The notes beneath the pieces were generated by a model. That model saw only the letters and a list, made by a program, of their open reading frames with translations, did not search any database and had not been told where the DNA came from. Shown here piece by piece: positions 16,940-24,873 of a stretch of DNA of 64,000 nt (the stretch's first letter is position 1; every line of letters begins with the position of its first letter). The stretch lies in NCBI RefSeq assembly GCF_000429045.1, contig NZ_AUBC01000004.1:242567-306566 (forward strand), in the 5' to 3' direction. The position numbers and the translations under genes were made by a program. The stretch comes from Salinarimonas rosea DSM 21201. GTDB taxonomy: Bacteria; Pseudomonadota; Alphaproteobacteria; Rhizobiales; Beijerinckiaceae.

Positions 16940-18165
16940 GCGGGCGACGCCGCGCGCACCGCCGCGAGGCTCGCGACCACCATCGCCGCGGCGGCGAAGG
17001 TCTCGGCCGCGAGCCGCACCCAGGCGAGCCGCGCCGGGTCCTCGCCTCCGGCGAACAGCGCCGCACCCGCGAAGACGAGCACCGCCGTCGTCACCTGGAT
17101 GGCCATGATCTGCCGATCGCGCCCGTGCACGACGAGGACGCCGTTGTTGCAGGCGGCATTGACCGCGACGAGCGGGAGGATGAAGGCGGCGACGCGCAGC
17201 ACCTCCGCCGCCTCGCCGTATCCCGCGCCGAACAGGATGCGCACGATCGGATCGGCGGCGAGGAAGAGGAATGCGCCGAGCGCGACCCCGAGAGCGACGA
17301 GCGCGCCGGCGCCGCGCCGGAAGACCCGCGCCGCACCGTCCGGATCGTGCGCGCGCCGGCTCGCGATCTCGGGCATGACGACCTGCATGACCGGCCAGAG
17401 CACGTTCGCCGAGCCCATCGCCACGCGCTCCGCCGCAGCGTACACCGCGACGAGCTGGGGCGACATCAGGAAGCCGGCGAGATAGACCAGCCCGAGGCCC
17501 GGCGCCGCGCTCGCCGCCTTGGCGACAAAGAGCGAGGCGCCCCCCCGCAGATGCACCGCGACCGCCGCGACGGGCGGGCGCGCGACGCCCACGCGCCGCG
17601 CCATCATCCCGTGGCCGATGGCGACGGCGAGGGCGAGCGGGCCGGCCTGGAGCGCGAGCACGAGTGCCGCATCGCGGGGGCCGTAGGGCACCAGGAAGAC
17701 GAGGAGAAGGAAGGCCGCGAGCGCGCCGATCTCCAGGAAGGCGTAGACCTGCGCGCGGCCGACGCCCTGGAAGAACCAGCCGGGCGCGAGGCCCAGCGCC
17801 AGGCCCAGCGCCACGGTCAGCGCGACGAGGGGGAGGTCGCCCCCGAGCGTCGGCAGGAGCAGGGCCGCGAGCGCCCCCGCGGCGGCGGCCGGCAGGCACA
17901 GGACGAGCTTCGCCGCGACGATCTCCCGCGCCGCCCGCCCGAGCCGGGCGTCGTCCCCCCGCGCCTGCGCCATCGCCCGCGCGCCGTAGGTGGCGAAGCC
18001 GTACTCGGGCGCGAGCATGACGAGGTAGGCGAGCGCCTGCGCGCTCATCAGCGCGGCGAAGGCATCGACCTCGAGGCGGCGCGCCACGATCGGCAGGACG
18101 AGCACCGGAATCACCAGCCGCGCGAGCTGGGCACCGTAGACGGGGATGAAGGTGCGCACGAACAC
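16918..18165 (-). CDS. Oligosaccharide flippase family protein (Wzx-like)
   Basis: A 415-residue polysaccharide biosynthesis/transport protein with about twelve hydrophobic helices. It starts with FIPVYGAQLARLVIPVLVLPIVARRLEVDAF, the classic amphipathic opening of Wzx/MATE-type flippases. It would move undecaprenyl-linked repeat units across the inner membrane for polymerisation. A GTG at 18165 is used as start; no strong ribosome site is visible. It is transcribed against the rest of the polysaccharide genes and overlaps the preceding glycosyltransferase by 22 bases, so the locus is split into two transcription units. Confidence 0.87.
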   Translation of the reverse strand: MFVRTFIPVYGAQLARLVIPVLVLPIVARRLEVDAFAALMSAQALAYLVMLAPEYGFATYGARAMAQARGDDARLGRAAREIVAAKLVLCLPAAAAGALAALLLPTLGGDLPLVALTVALGLALGLAPGWFFQGVGRAQVYAFLEIGALAAFLLLVFLVPYGPRDAALVLALQAGPLALAVAIGHGMMARRVGVARPPVAAVAVHLRGGASLFVAKAASAAPGLGLVYLAGFLMSPQLVAVYAAAERVAMGSANVLWPVMQVVMPEIASRRAHDPDGAARVFRRGAGALVALGVALGAFLFLAADPIVRILFGAGYGEAAEVLRVAAFILPLVAVNAACNNGVLVVHGRDRQIMAIQVTTAVLVFAGAALFAGGEDPARLAWVRLAAETFAAAAMVVASLAAVRAASPAYPRSAS

Positions 18166-18279
18166 GGGGCGGCTCGATCGGTCGTGGCGCGGCGCGCCGG
18201 TCCTCCCGATTACCCCCTCCCCGCTTGAGAAAGCGTTGCGACGCCGGCACGCCGCGCGCGGGGACGGCTCCGGCGCACG

Positions 18280-18310
18280 AAAAGAGACCCGCCGACACGG
18301 GGTCGACGGG
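18280..18310 (-). terminator. Likely terminator downstream of the XRE regulator
   Basis: On the minus strand, CCCGTCGA (18310-18303) pairs with TCGGCGGG (18295-18288) around a 7-base loop, followed by TCTCTTTTCG. It lies 145 bases beyond the XRE gene stop and 115 bases before the flippase start. If the promoter predicted at 18355-18383 is real it would instead be a conditional terminator in the flippase leader. Confidence 0.5.
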
Positions 18311-18354
18311 CCTTCGAGGTGCTCTCGATGTACGCCCCCACAGGCGCACGTGGC

Positions 18355-18383
18355 ACACTAGGGTAACGCGCGATGTGCGGCAA
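18355..18383 (-). promoter_or_regulatory. Possible promoter for the flippase gene
   Basis: Leftward TTGCCG (18383-18378), a 17-base spacer and TAGTGT (18360-18355) resemble a sigma70 promoter. The implied leader is about 180 bases and includes the hairpin at 18280-18310. The 290-bp gap otherwise holds nothing recognisable. Confidence 0.4.
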
Positions 18384-18455
18384 CGGGAATCTTCTCTTTT
18401 GTTAGTTTCCATCCACACCCGACGGGCCGACGGCGCGACCGCCGCGGCCGTGCGT

Positions 18456-18917
18456 TCACAGCCGCGGCCTGCGCCGCACCCGGCGCCCGTTCGGCGGTCG
18501 CCGCAGGGCGGTGGAGAGAGTGGTGGCGAACTCGACGAGCTTCTGGCGCACGGCCGTGTCCTCGATCGTGAGAAAGGCGTGGATCAGGAGTCGCCCGTCC
18601 TCGGTGGAGAGCACGCGCTGCGCGTCCATCGAGGATTCGTAGACGGGACCCGTCTCCCGGAACTCCCCGCCCCGCTCGTAGAAGTCCGCCACCGGGCAAT
18701 GCAGCGCATTCGCGACGGCGAAGAGACGGCTGGCTCCGACGCGATCGGTCCCGTTCTCGTACTTCTGCACCTGCTGGTACGAGACGCCGATCTGCTGCGC
18801 GAGGCTCTGCTGGTTGAGCCCCAGGTCGGTGCGGCGCTGCTTGATTCGACGCCCGATCTCGCGGTCGATCTCGTTCGGATGCTTCTTCATGTCCATCTTC
18901 GGCTCATCACCCGACAT
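18456..18917 (-). CDS. XRE family transcriptional regulator (PraR/PhrR-like)
   Basis: A 153-residue regulator. The helix-turn-helix spans about residues 18-70 (GRRIKQRRTDLGLNQQSLAQQIGVSYQQVQKYENGTDRV, in part), followed by the GASRLFAVANALHCPVADFYE segment shared with the rhizobial PraR/PhrR group, regulators of biofilm, quorum sensing and stress. The C-terminus ends in a basic RRPPNGRRVRRRPRL tail. The ATG at 18917 has an excellent GGAGG seven bases upstream; a start 39 bases further up lacks one. Its position beside an exopolysaccharide locus suggests it controls those genes, but no matching site was identified. Confidence 0.85.
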   Translation of the reverse strand: MSGDEPKMDMKKHPNEIDREIGRRIKQRRTDLGLNQQSLAQQIGVSYQQVQKYENGTDRVGASRLFAVANALHCPVADFYERGGEFRETGPVYESSMDAQRVLSTEDGRLLIHAFLTIEDTAVRQKLVEFATTLSTALRRPPNGRRVRRRPRL

Positions 18918-19382
18918 ACGTTTGCCTCCACGTTGTGCCCTCGTGCCGGCCGGCACGACGACTGCACGCGCATGAATGACACCGCGGGAGGACCCCGCAT
19001 GCGTCGAACTGACAACGCCGAGTTTCGGAGGATCAGTCCCGCCCCGGACGGGCGGAACCGCGCCCCATACGCCTCACGAACACTCTTTGTTCCGGCATTT
19101 CTGGCGCGGCAATCTTCACGTGTCAAACGAAAACGTGCATTCGCGCTATGAAAACGCAATAGTATCTACTCCTGTTTGAGTACACGACTGATAATCGTAA
19201 TAAGTGTACCACCGGGCACCCATGGGGCGAGCGCCGCCAGGACGGCACTTTACTTGGAGTTGAAAGAAACAGAACTCAACGACAAGCTGGAGTTCTCATC
19301 GGCCATTCCGAGCAAGGTCCGCGACAGGGAAAATTAATCTCCTACATGTCAGGGTGCGGCACTGCCTGACGTTACGTGATGC
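18918..19382. promoter_or_regulatory. AT-rich divergent intergenic region with several inverted repeats
   Basis: This 465-bp gap is clearly more AT-rich than its surroundings, especially 19080-19345. It holds three inverted repeats: GTACAC (19180-19185) with GTGTAC (19204-19209); AGAACTC (19271-19277) with GAGTTCT (19290-19296); and GTCAGG (19348-19353) with CCTGAC (19365-19370), the last forming a hairpin 12 bases before the kinase start. No coding sequence or convincing sigma70 promoter was found. It separates the XRE gene from the kinase gene and is a likely target for regulators or nucleoid proteins. Confidence 0.5.
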
Positions 19383-21020
19383 ATGACCGACGCCGCCACG
19401 CTCCTCCCCGACGATCCGGAGACGAACCGCCCCGCCGTGGCGCGCCTGCACGCCATCCTCGATGGGATCCCCTTCGGCGTCGTCACGCTCGCGACCGCCT
19501 CGGACGGCGCGCTGCGCATCCGCCGCATCAACGCCGCGGCGGCGCGCACGCTCGGCGTCGATCCGGCGCCGCTGATCGGCCGTGCGCTGGAGGAGGCGTT
19601 CCCCCGCATCGCCGGGACCGACGTGCCCGCACGGCTGCGGCGCACGGCGCGCCTCGGCGAGCCGCTGGCGACGATGGAGCTCGCCTACGACGGCACGCCG
19701 GACGGCGGCGTCGTCGAGATCACCGCCTTCTCCTCCGCGCCCGGCGAGGCGGCCGTGTTCGTGCGCGACGTCACGAACCGCCGGCGCGCCGAACAGCGCG
19801 TGGCGCAGAGCGAGCAGCAATGGCGCCGCCTGTTCGAGCATTCCGGCGATGCGATCCTGATCGCGCGCCGCGGCCGCTACGTGGCCGCCAACAAGCGCGC
19901 CCACGAGCTGTTCCGGGCCGGATCCGCGGCGATCGTCGACCTGCCCATCGGCGCGCTCTCGCCGGGCGCGTTCGACGTCACGCGGGTCCAGGTCGAGGAG
20001 GCGCTCGGCATCGCTCGGGCGCAGGGCTGGTTCGAGACCGAGCGCGTGTTCAGGCGTTTCGACGGGACCATCTTCCCCGGAGAGGGAACGATCACGCTCA
20101 TCGACGAGGAGGAGGATTCCTTCCAGCTGTCCGTGCGCGACATTTCCGAGCGCCGCGAGGCCGAGCGGCTGCGCTCGCAGGCCACCGCCGAGCTCGAGCG
20201 GCAGGTCTCCCTGCGCACCGCCGAGCTTCGGCATGCGCTCGCCGACCTCGAGGCCACCCAGGAGACGCTCATCCGCCGCGAGAAGCTCGCCTCGCTCGGC
20301 GACCTCGTCGCCGGCGTCGCGCACGAGATCAACACGCCCGTCGGCATCGGCGTCACGGCCGTCACCCACCTCCAGGCGCAGATCGCGACGCTCGCCCGGG
20401 CGTTGGCGGAGGGAACGCTGGGCCGCCGGCAGCTCGAGCAGGGGCTCGCCGAGGCGACCCGCTCGCTGGAGATCACGCATGCCAACCTCGCGCGCGCCGC
20501 CGACCTCGTGCGCAGCTTCAAGCAGATTTCCGTCGATCAGACGAGCCAGGCGGTTCGCGCGATCGCGCTCGGAGACTGGCTGCGCAGCCTCCTCGTCAGC
20601 CTGGAGCCGACGACGAAGCGCGCGCGATTGTCCGTCTCCCTCTCGGTCGAGCCCGACGGCGAGGTGGTCACCGATCCCGGAGCGCTCGCGCAGGTTATCA
20701 CGAACCTCGTCTCGAACGCCGCGATCCACGCCTTCGAGGGCCGCGACGACCGCCGTGTCGCCCTCGAGGCCGCGATCGGCGCGCGGACCCTGGAGATCCG
20801 CTTCCGCGACAACGGCGTCGGGATGGAGCCGGCGGTCGCCGCACGCATCTTCGATCCGTTCTTCACCACGGCGCGTGCGCGCGGCGGCACGGGGCTCGGC
20901 CTGCACATCCTCCACAACCTCGTCACGGCCCGGCTCGGCGGAGACGTCTCCGTCGAGAGCGTGCCCGGAGCCGGCACCACATTCGTTCTCACCCTGCCCT
21001 TCCGAGGAGCCGAGGCATGA
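19383..21020 (+). CDS. Cytoplasmic PAS-domain sensor histidine kinase
   Basis: A 545-residue kinase without membrane segments. Two PAS domains (about 22-135 and 145-262) are followed by a coiled coil (about 265-300), the dimerisation/phosphoacceptor region ASLGDLVAGVAHEINTP with His314, and a HATPase domain with N box LVSNAAIHAFEG, G1 DNGVGM and G2 GGTGLGLHI. The long insert after the H-box and the domain order match the HWE-unrelated, class with DUF-type alpha-helical linkers seen in soluble redox or ligand sensors. No Shine-Dalgarno is obvious and a hairpin lies just upstream. It is coupled by ATGA to the response regulator that follows, its probable partner. Confidence 0.9.
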   Translation: MTDAATLLPDDPETNRPAVARLHAILDGIPFGVVTLATASDGALRIRRINAAAARTLGVDPAPLIGRALEEAFPRIAGTDVPARLRRTARLGEPLATMELAYDGTPDGGVVEITAFSSAPGEAAVFVRDVTNRRRAEQRVAQSEQQWRRLFEHSGDAILIARRGRYVAANKRAHELFRAGSAAIVDLPIGALSPGAFDVTRVQVEEALGIARAQGWFETERVFRRFDGTIFPGEGTITLIDEEEDSFQLSVRDISERREAERLRSQATAELERQVSLRTAELRHALADLEATQETLIRREKLASLGDLVAGVAHEINTPVGIGVTAVTHLQAQIATLARALAEGTLGRRQLEQGLAEATRSLEITHANLARAADLVRSFKQISVDQTSQAVRAIALGDWLRSLLVSLEPTTKRARLSVSLSVEPDGEVVTDPGALAQVITNLVSNAAIHAFEGRDDRRVALEAAIGARTLEIRFRDNGVGMEPAVAARIFDPFFTTARARGGTGLGLHILHNLVTARLGGDVSVESVPGAGTTFVLTLPFRGAEA

Positions 21021-22621
21021 TGGACTTCCTCGTCGACGACACCGACACGGCCGCGACCGCCTCCCCCGCTGCGGACGCCCGCGAGGGCGCACGGGAGGGC
21101 GCACGGGAGGACGCTTGGCACGTGCTCATCGTCGACGACGAGCCGGGCGTGCACGACGTCACGCGGCTCGCGCTCGCCGATCTCGCGCTGGCCGGGCGCG
21201 GCGTGGTCTTCCACTCCGCGCATTCCGCTAGGGAAGCCCGTGCGCTGATCCCGACGCTGCCGGCGCTCGCCGTCGTGCTCCTCGACGTGGTGATGGAGAC
21301 CGACCGGGCGGGGCTCGACCTGGTGCGCTGGATCCGCCGCGAGCGCGGCGACGGGGCCGTGCGCATCATCCTGCGCACCGGCGAGCCGGGCCAGGCGCCC
21401 GAGCGCAGCGTGATCCTCGACTACGACATCAACGACTACAAGGAGAAGGCGGAGCTGACCGCGCAGAAGCTCTTCTCCGCCGTCGTGTCGGCCATCCGCG
21501 GGCACCGCGACATCCTCGCGCTGGAGCGCAACCGGCAGGGGCTGCGGACGGTGATCGAAGCCTCCGCACGGCTCTACGAGGCGCGCTATCTCGAGCAGTT
21601 CGCGCGCGGCGCGCTGGAGCAGCTCACCTCGCTGCTCGACCTCGAGCCGGATGCGGCCCTGATGAGCACGCGCAGCGTCGCGGCCGCGGTCGAATCCGGG
21701 TCCCCGCACGTGCTGGCGGCGATCGGCGGGCTGGAGCGCGAGCCGCCGATCGTGTTGGAGGAGATCGTCCCGGCGGACCTCCTCGAGCGCTGGATCTCGG
21801 GCGCGCTCGACGGGCGCGTCGTCGTCGCCGCCGACCACATCGCCGTGTGCACGCGCCGCAGCGTCGATTCGCGCACGCTCCTCTACCTCGCCAACCCCGA
21901 CCGGCGCCCGATCTGCGACGAGGAGCTCGTGCGGCTGTTCGCGCGCAACATCACGATCGCCTTCGAGAACCTCTCGCTGCGCGGCGAGCTCGAGGCGACC
22001 CAGGCCGAGATCACCGCGATCCTCGGCGGCGCGGTCGAGACCCGCTCCCAGGAGACGGCGCACCACGTCACGCGCGTCTCCGCCATGGCCGAGGAGCTCG
22101 GCCGGCTCGCCGGGCTCGCGCCCGCCGACCTCGAGACGCTGCGCCTCGCCTCCGCGCTCCACGACGTCGGCAAGGTCGGCGTGCCCGACGCGGTGCTCAA
22201 CAAGCCCGGCAAGCTCGATCCCGACGAATGGGAGGTGATGAAGCGCCACACGCTGGTGGGCGAGGCGCTGCTCGCCGATTCGAGCCGGCCCGTGATCCGC
22301 GCCGGCGCCATCGTCGCGGGCCAGCACCACGAGCGCTTCGACGGCGGCGGCTATCCCCGCGGCCTCTCGGGCGAGGCGATCCATCTCTACGGGCGCATCA
22401 CCGCCATCGTCGACGTCTTCGACGCGCTGGGCGCCAAGCGCTGCTACAAGGACCCCTGGCCGCTCGAGCGCATCGTCGCGCATTTCGAGCGCGAGGCCGG
22501 CGCGCAGTTCGACCCCGACCTGACCCGCCTGTTCCTCGACAACCTGGAGCGCTTCCTGGAGATCGGCCGGCGCTACCCCGACGCCGTCAAGCCCGCCTCG
22601 CGCGCCCGCGCCGCGGCCTGA
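21017..22621 (+). CDS. Response regulator with DUF3369 and HD-GYP domains
   Basis: A 534-residue protein with a receiver domain (about 35-160, phosphoacceptor D90 in VVLLDVVMET), a GAF-like DUF3369 domain (about 185-345), and a C-terminal HD-GYP domain with ASALHDVGKVGVPDAVLNKPGKL and HHERFDGGGYPRGL. HD-GYP proteins with intact HD and GYP residues hydrolyse cyclic di-GMP, so the kinase upstream probably tunes c-di-GMP, fitting the exopolysaccharide genes nearby. A 12-base tandem repeat near 21085-21112 encodes REGAREGARED in the linker before the receiver. The ATG at 21017 overlaps the kinase stop. Confidence 0.93.
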   Translation: MMDFLVDDTDTAATASPAADAREGAREGAREDAWHVLIVDDEPGVHDVTRLALADLALAGRGVVFHSAHSAREARALIPTLPALAVVLLDVVMETDRAGLDLVRWIRRERGDGAVRIILRTGEPGQAPERSVILDYDINDYKEKAELTAQKLFSAVVSAIRGHRDILALERNRQGLRTVIEASARLYEARYLEQFARGALEQLTSLLDLEPDAALMSTRSVAAAVESGSPHVLAAIGGLEREPPIVLEEIVPADLLERWISGALDGRVVVAADHIAVCTRRSVDSRTLLYLANPDRRPICDEELVRLFARNITIAFENLSLRGELEATQAEITAILGGAVETRSQETAHHVTRVSAMAEELGRLAGLAPADLETLRLASALHDVGKVGVPDAVLNKPGKLDPDEWEVMKRHTLVGEALLADSSRPVIRAGAIVAGQHHERFDGGGYPRGLSGEAIHLYGRITAIVDVFDALGAKRCYKDPWPLERIVAHFEREAGAQFDPDLTRLFLDNLERFLEIGRRYPDAVKPASRARAAA

Positions 22622-22627
22622 GCGCCG

Positions 22628-23257
22628 TCAGCGGGTCGCCAGCAGGCCCAGGACGGCGTTGAGGATCGTCTCGACCGCGAGCGCGGCGAGGACGAGGCCC
22701 ATGACGCGACTGATGATCGCCGCGCCGGCATTGCCGAGATACCTGTGCAGCCACGAGGCGGCGAGCATCAGCGCGAGCACGATTGCGAGGACGACCAGCA
22801 TCATCGCCGCGGTCAGCACCTGCTCGATCACCGGATGCGCGCGATTGTCCGTGAGGAGGACGACGCTCAGCATGGCGCCGGGGCCGGCGATCGAGGGAAT
22901 GGCGAGCGGGTAGACCGCGAGCTCGGCGTCGGACTTCTCGACGAGGGCGCGCTCCTGATCGGGCTTCGCCTCGCCGAAGATCATGCCGAGCGCGAACAGG
23001 AAGAGCACGATGCCGCCGGCGATCTGGAACGAGACGAGGCTCACGCCCACCGCCTCGAGGAAGATCTGACCGACCGCGATGAAGCCGACGAGCACGAGCG
23101 CCGCGATCAGGACCGCCCGCACGGCCACTCCCGCCCGCCGCTCGGCGGCGATCCCGGCCGTCGCGGCGAGGAAGACGGGAATCGTGCCCACGGGATCGAT
23201 GACGGCGAACAGGACCGCGAATTCCTGCACGAGCGCGGTGATGTCGATCGACGGCAT
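22628..23257 (-). CDS. MarC family membrane protein
   Basis: A 209-residue integral membrane protein with six hydrophobic helices. Family landmarks are FAVLFAVIDPVGTIPVFLAAT at the start, FQIAGGIVLFLFALGMIFG in the middle and AVYPLAIPSIAGPGAMLSVVLL, the usual PLAIPxLAGPGA motif. The MarC/UPF0056 family has no established biochemical function; its link to antibiotic resistance was not upheld. The gene is convergent with the HD-GYP gene, ending six bases from it. Confidence 0.9.
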   Translation of the reverse strand: MPSIDITALVQEFAVLFAVIDPVGTIPVFLAATAGIAAERRAGVAVRAVLIAALVLVGFIAVGQIFLEAVGVSLVSFQIAGGIVLFLFALGMIFGEAKPDQERALVEKSDAELAVYPLAIPSIAGPGAMLSVVLLTDNRAHPVIEQVLTAAMMLVVLAIVLALMLAASWLHRYLGNAGAAIISRVMGLVLAALAVETILNAVLGLLATR

Positions 23258-23476
23258 GCGGTCCCCGGCACGGTCACGGCGGCAGGCCGACGGCCTGCAT
23301 GCAGCCGGGTTCTAGCGCGGCGGGAAGCGTGGCGGCAAGGTTGGCGGCAAGGGTGGATCACGCGGGGAGGGGCCGGCTGGGCGGCGCCGATCCAGCGATC
23401 CCGCCTGCGGCAGCGAACCCGACTGGGACGCCGCCGCCGTAACGGCTTGCCTCGGCAGGCTCAGCTTCGCGAGAAA

Positions 23477-23554
23477 TGGTCGGAGCGGCGGGATTTGAAC
23501 CCACGACCCCTTGTCCCCCAGACAAGTGCGCTAACCGGGCTGCGCTACGCTCCG
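23477..23554 (-). tRNA. tRNA-Pro(GGG)
   Basis: The minus strand folds as a complete 78-nt tRNA with encoded CCA. The acceptor stem is CGGAGCG/CGCTCCG with discriminator A. The D arm is GCGC-AGCCCGGTTA-GCGC. The anticodon stem is CTTGT/ACAAG around loop CTGGGGG, giving anticodon GGG. The T arm is GTGGG-TTCAAAT-CCCGC. No integrase or phage remnants flank it. Confidence 0.97.
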
Positions 23555-23640
23555 ACGTGAGGGGGGGATAGCCGGTTCGGGCGGCGCGCGCAAGCCCGGA
23601 TGCGCGAGCCCGGATGCCGGCGCCCTCCCCGTCGGACGGC

Positions 23641-24489
23641 TCAGCCCGGATAGGCGCGCACCCGCTGCTCCTGCTCGCCGAGCTTCTCGATTCCGAGCCG
23701 CACCACGTCGCCGTCCTTCAGGAAGCGCGGCGGCTTCATGCCGAGCCCCACGCCGGGCGGCGTGCCCGTGGTGATCACGTCGCCGGGCTCGAGCACCATG
23801 AAATGCGAGATGTACGAGACGAGCTGCGCGCAGGAGAAGATCATCGTGCGCGTCGTGCCCGTCTGCATGCGCTCGCCGTTCACGTCCAGGAACAGGGCGA
23901 GATCCTGCGGGTCGCCGACCTCGTCGGCGGTGACGAGCCAGGGGCCGAGCGGGCCGAAGGTCGGGGCGGACTTGCCCTTCATCCACTGCCCGCCGCGCTC
24001 CATCTGGAATTCGCGCTCGGAGACGTCGTTGCACACGCAATAGCCCGCGACGTATTCGAGCGCCTCGTTGGCGGCGACGTAGCTCGCGCGCCTCCCGATC
24101 ACGATCGCGAGCTCGACCTCCCAGTCCGTCTTCTGGGAGCCCTTGGGCAGCGCGATCCCGTCGTTCGGCCCGACGATGCACGACGGCGCCTTCGAGAACA
24201 GGATCGGCTCGGCGGGGATGGGGGAGCCGGTCTCGGCGGCGTGGTCGGCGTAGTTGAGGCCGACGGCGATGAAATGGCCCACGTCGCCGATGCAGGCGCC
24301 GAGCCGCGTGCCCTCGGGAACCTTCGGCAGCGCGGCCTGGTCGAGCGCGGCGATGCGCGTGAGCGCCTGCGGCGCGAGCACCGGGCCGGAAATGTCGGGG
24401 ATCTCGCCGGAGAGGTCGCGGATCGCGCCCTCCGCATCGATCAGGCCGGGGCGCTCCTCTCCGGGGGCGCCGTAGCGTACGAGCTTCAT
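23641..24489 (-). CDS. Fumarylacetoacetate hydrolase family protein
   Basis: A 282-residue member of the FAH superfamily of metal-dependent C-C hydrolases, decarboxylases and isomerases. The catalytic core runs from IAVGLNYADHAAETG near 75, with KAPSCIVGPNDGIALP, DWEVELAIVIGR (acidic metal ligands) and ITTGTPPGVGLGMKPPRFLKDGD near the end. The N-terminal MKLVRYG segment is typical of bacterial enzymes annotated as 2,4-diketo-3-deoxy-L-fuconate or ureidoglycolate-type hydrolases; the substrate cannot be told. The ATG at 24489 has AGGAGG upstream, so the longer open frame to 24774 is not used. It appears monocistronic. Confidence 0.85.
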   Translation of the reverse strand: MKLVRYGAPGEERPGLIDAEGAIRDLSGEIPDISGPVLAPQALTRIAALDQAALPKVPEGTRLGACIGDVGHFIAVGLNYADHAAETGSPIPAEPILFSKAPSCIVGPNDGIALPKGSQKTDWEVELAIVIGRRASYVAANEALEYVAGYCVCNDVSEREFQMERGGQWMKGKSAPTFGPLGPWLVTADEVGDPQDLALFLDVNGERMQTGTTRTMIFSCAQLVSYISHFMVLEPGDVITTGTPPGVGLGMKPPRFLKDGDVVRLGIEKLGEQEQRVRAYPG

Positions 24490-24873
24490 GTCGTCCTCCT
24501 GGTCGGCGCGGAGAATGGCCGGGCGGGCGGTCCCTGGCAACCACGCGCGGCGCGCGGACGGGCTCGGCAGGAACGCGCCGGGGCCCGCCGGTGTGGCTCC
24601 GGCGCAACGAGCGGCGGAATTTCGGCGGCTCGAGAACGCGGGAAGGACCATCGTCCCATCCACGACGGCTCGGACGACTTCATAAGAACACTCAGCAAAT
24701 CTTTGTCCAGCCGATACTATTCTGTCTTGCTCGGTTGCGCGGGCGAGCGGGCGATGGGAACATGACCCCAACAAGGCCTCTGCCCAGAGGTTGCGCGCGG
24801 CGCGGCGGCCGGTGATGATAGTTCACCTATGAACGAATCGGGCGTGTCCCCACAAGAACCGCAGGAAACGACC
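24490..24873. promoter_or_regulatory. Divergent intergenic region (FAH gene / FadL-like gene)
   Basis: The gap holds an AT-richer stretch (24675-24730), where divergent promoters are likely though none matches consensus well. A perfect palindrome CCTCTG-CC-CAGAGG lies at 24777-24790, about 85 bases before the FadL-like start, and may be an operator. No additional gene is supported. Confidence 0.35.

Noticed and set aside
15737..18418. 893-codon minus-strand frame across the polysaccharide locus
   Set aside because: The translation is Arg/Gly/Ala-rich without domains and overlaps well-supported glycosyltransferase and flippase genes in other frames, a usual effect of high GC content.
23477..23554. 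tRNA-Pro as an integration site for a mobile island
   Set aside because: No integrase, direct repeat of the tRNA 3' end or foreign-looking gene block was seen on either side.
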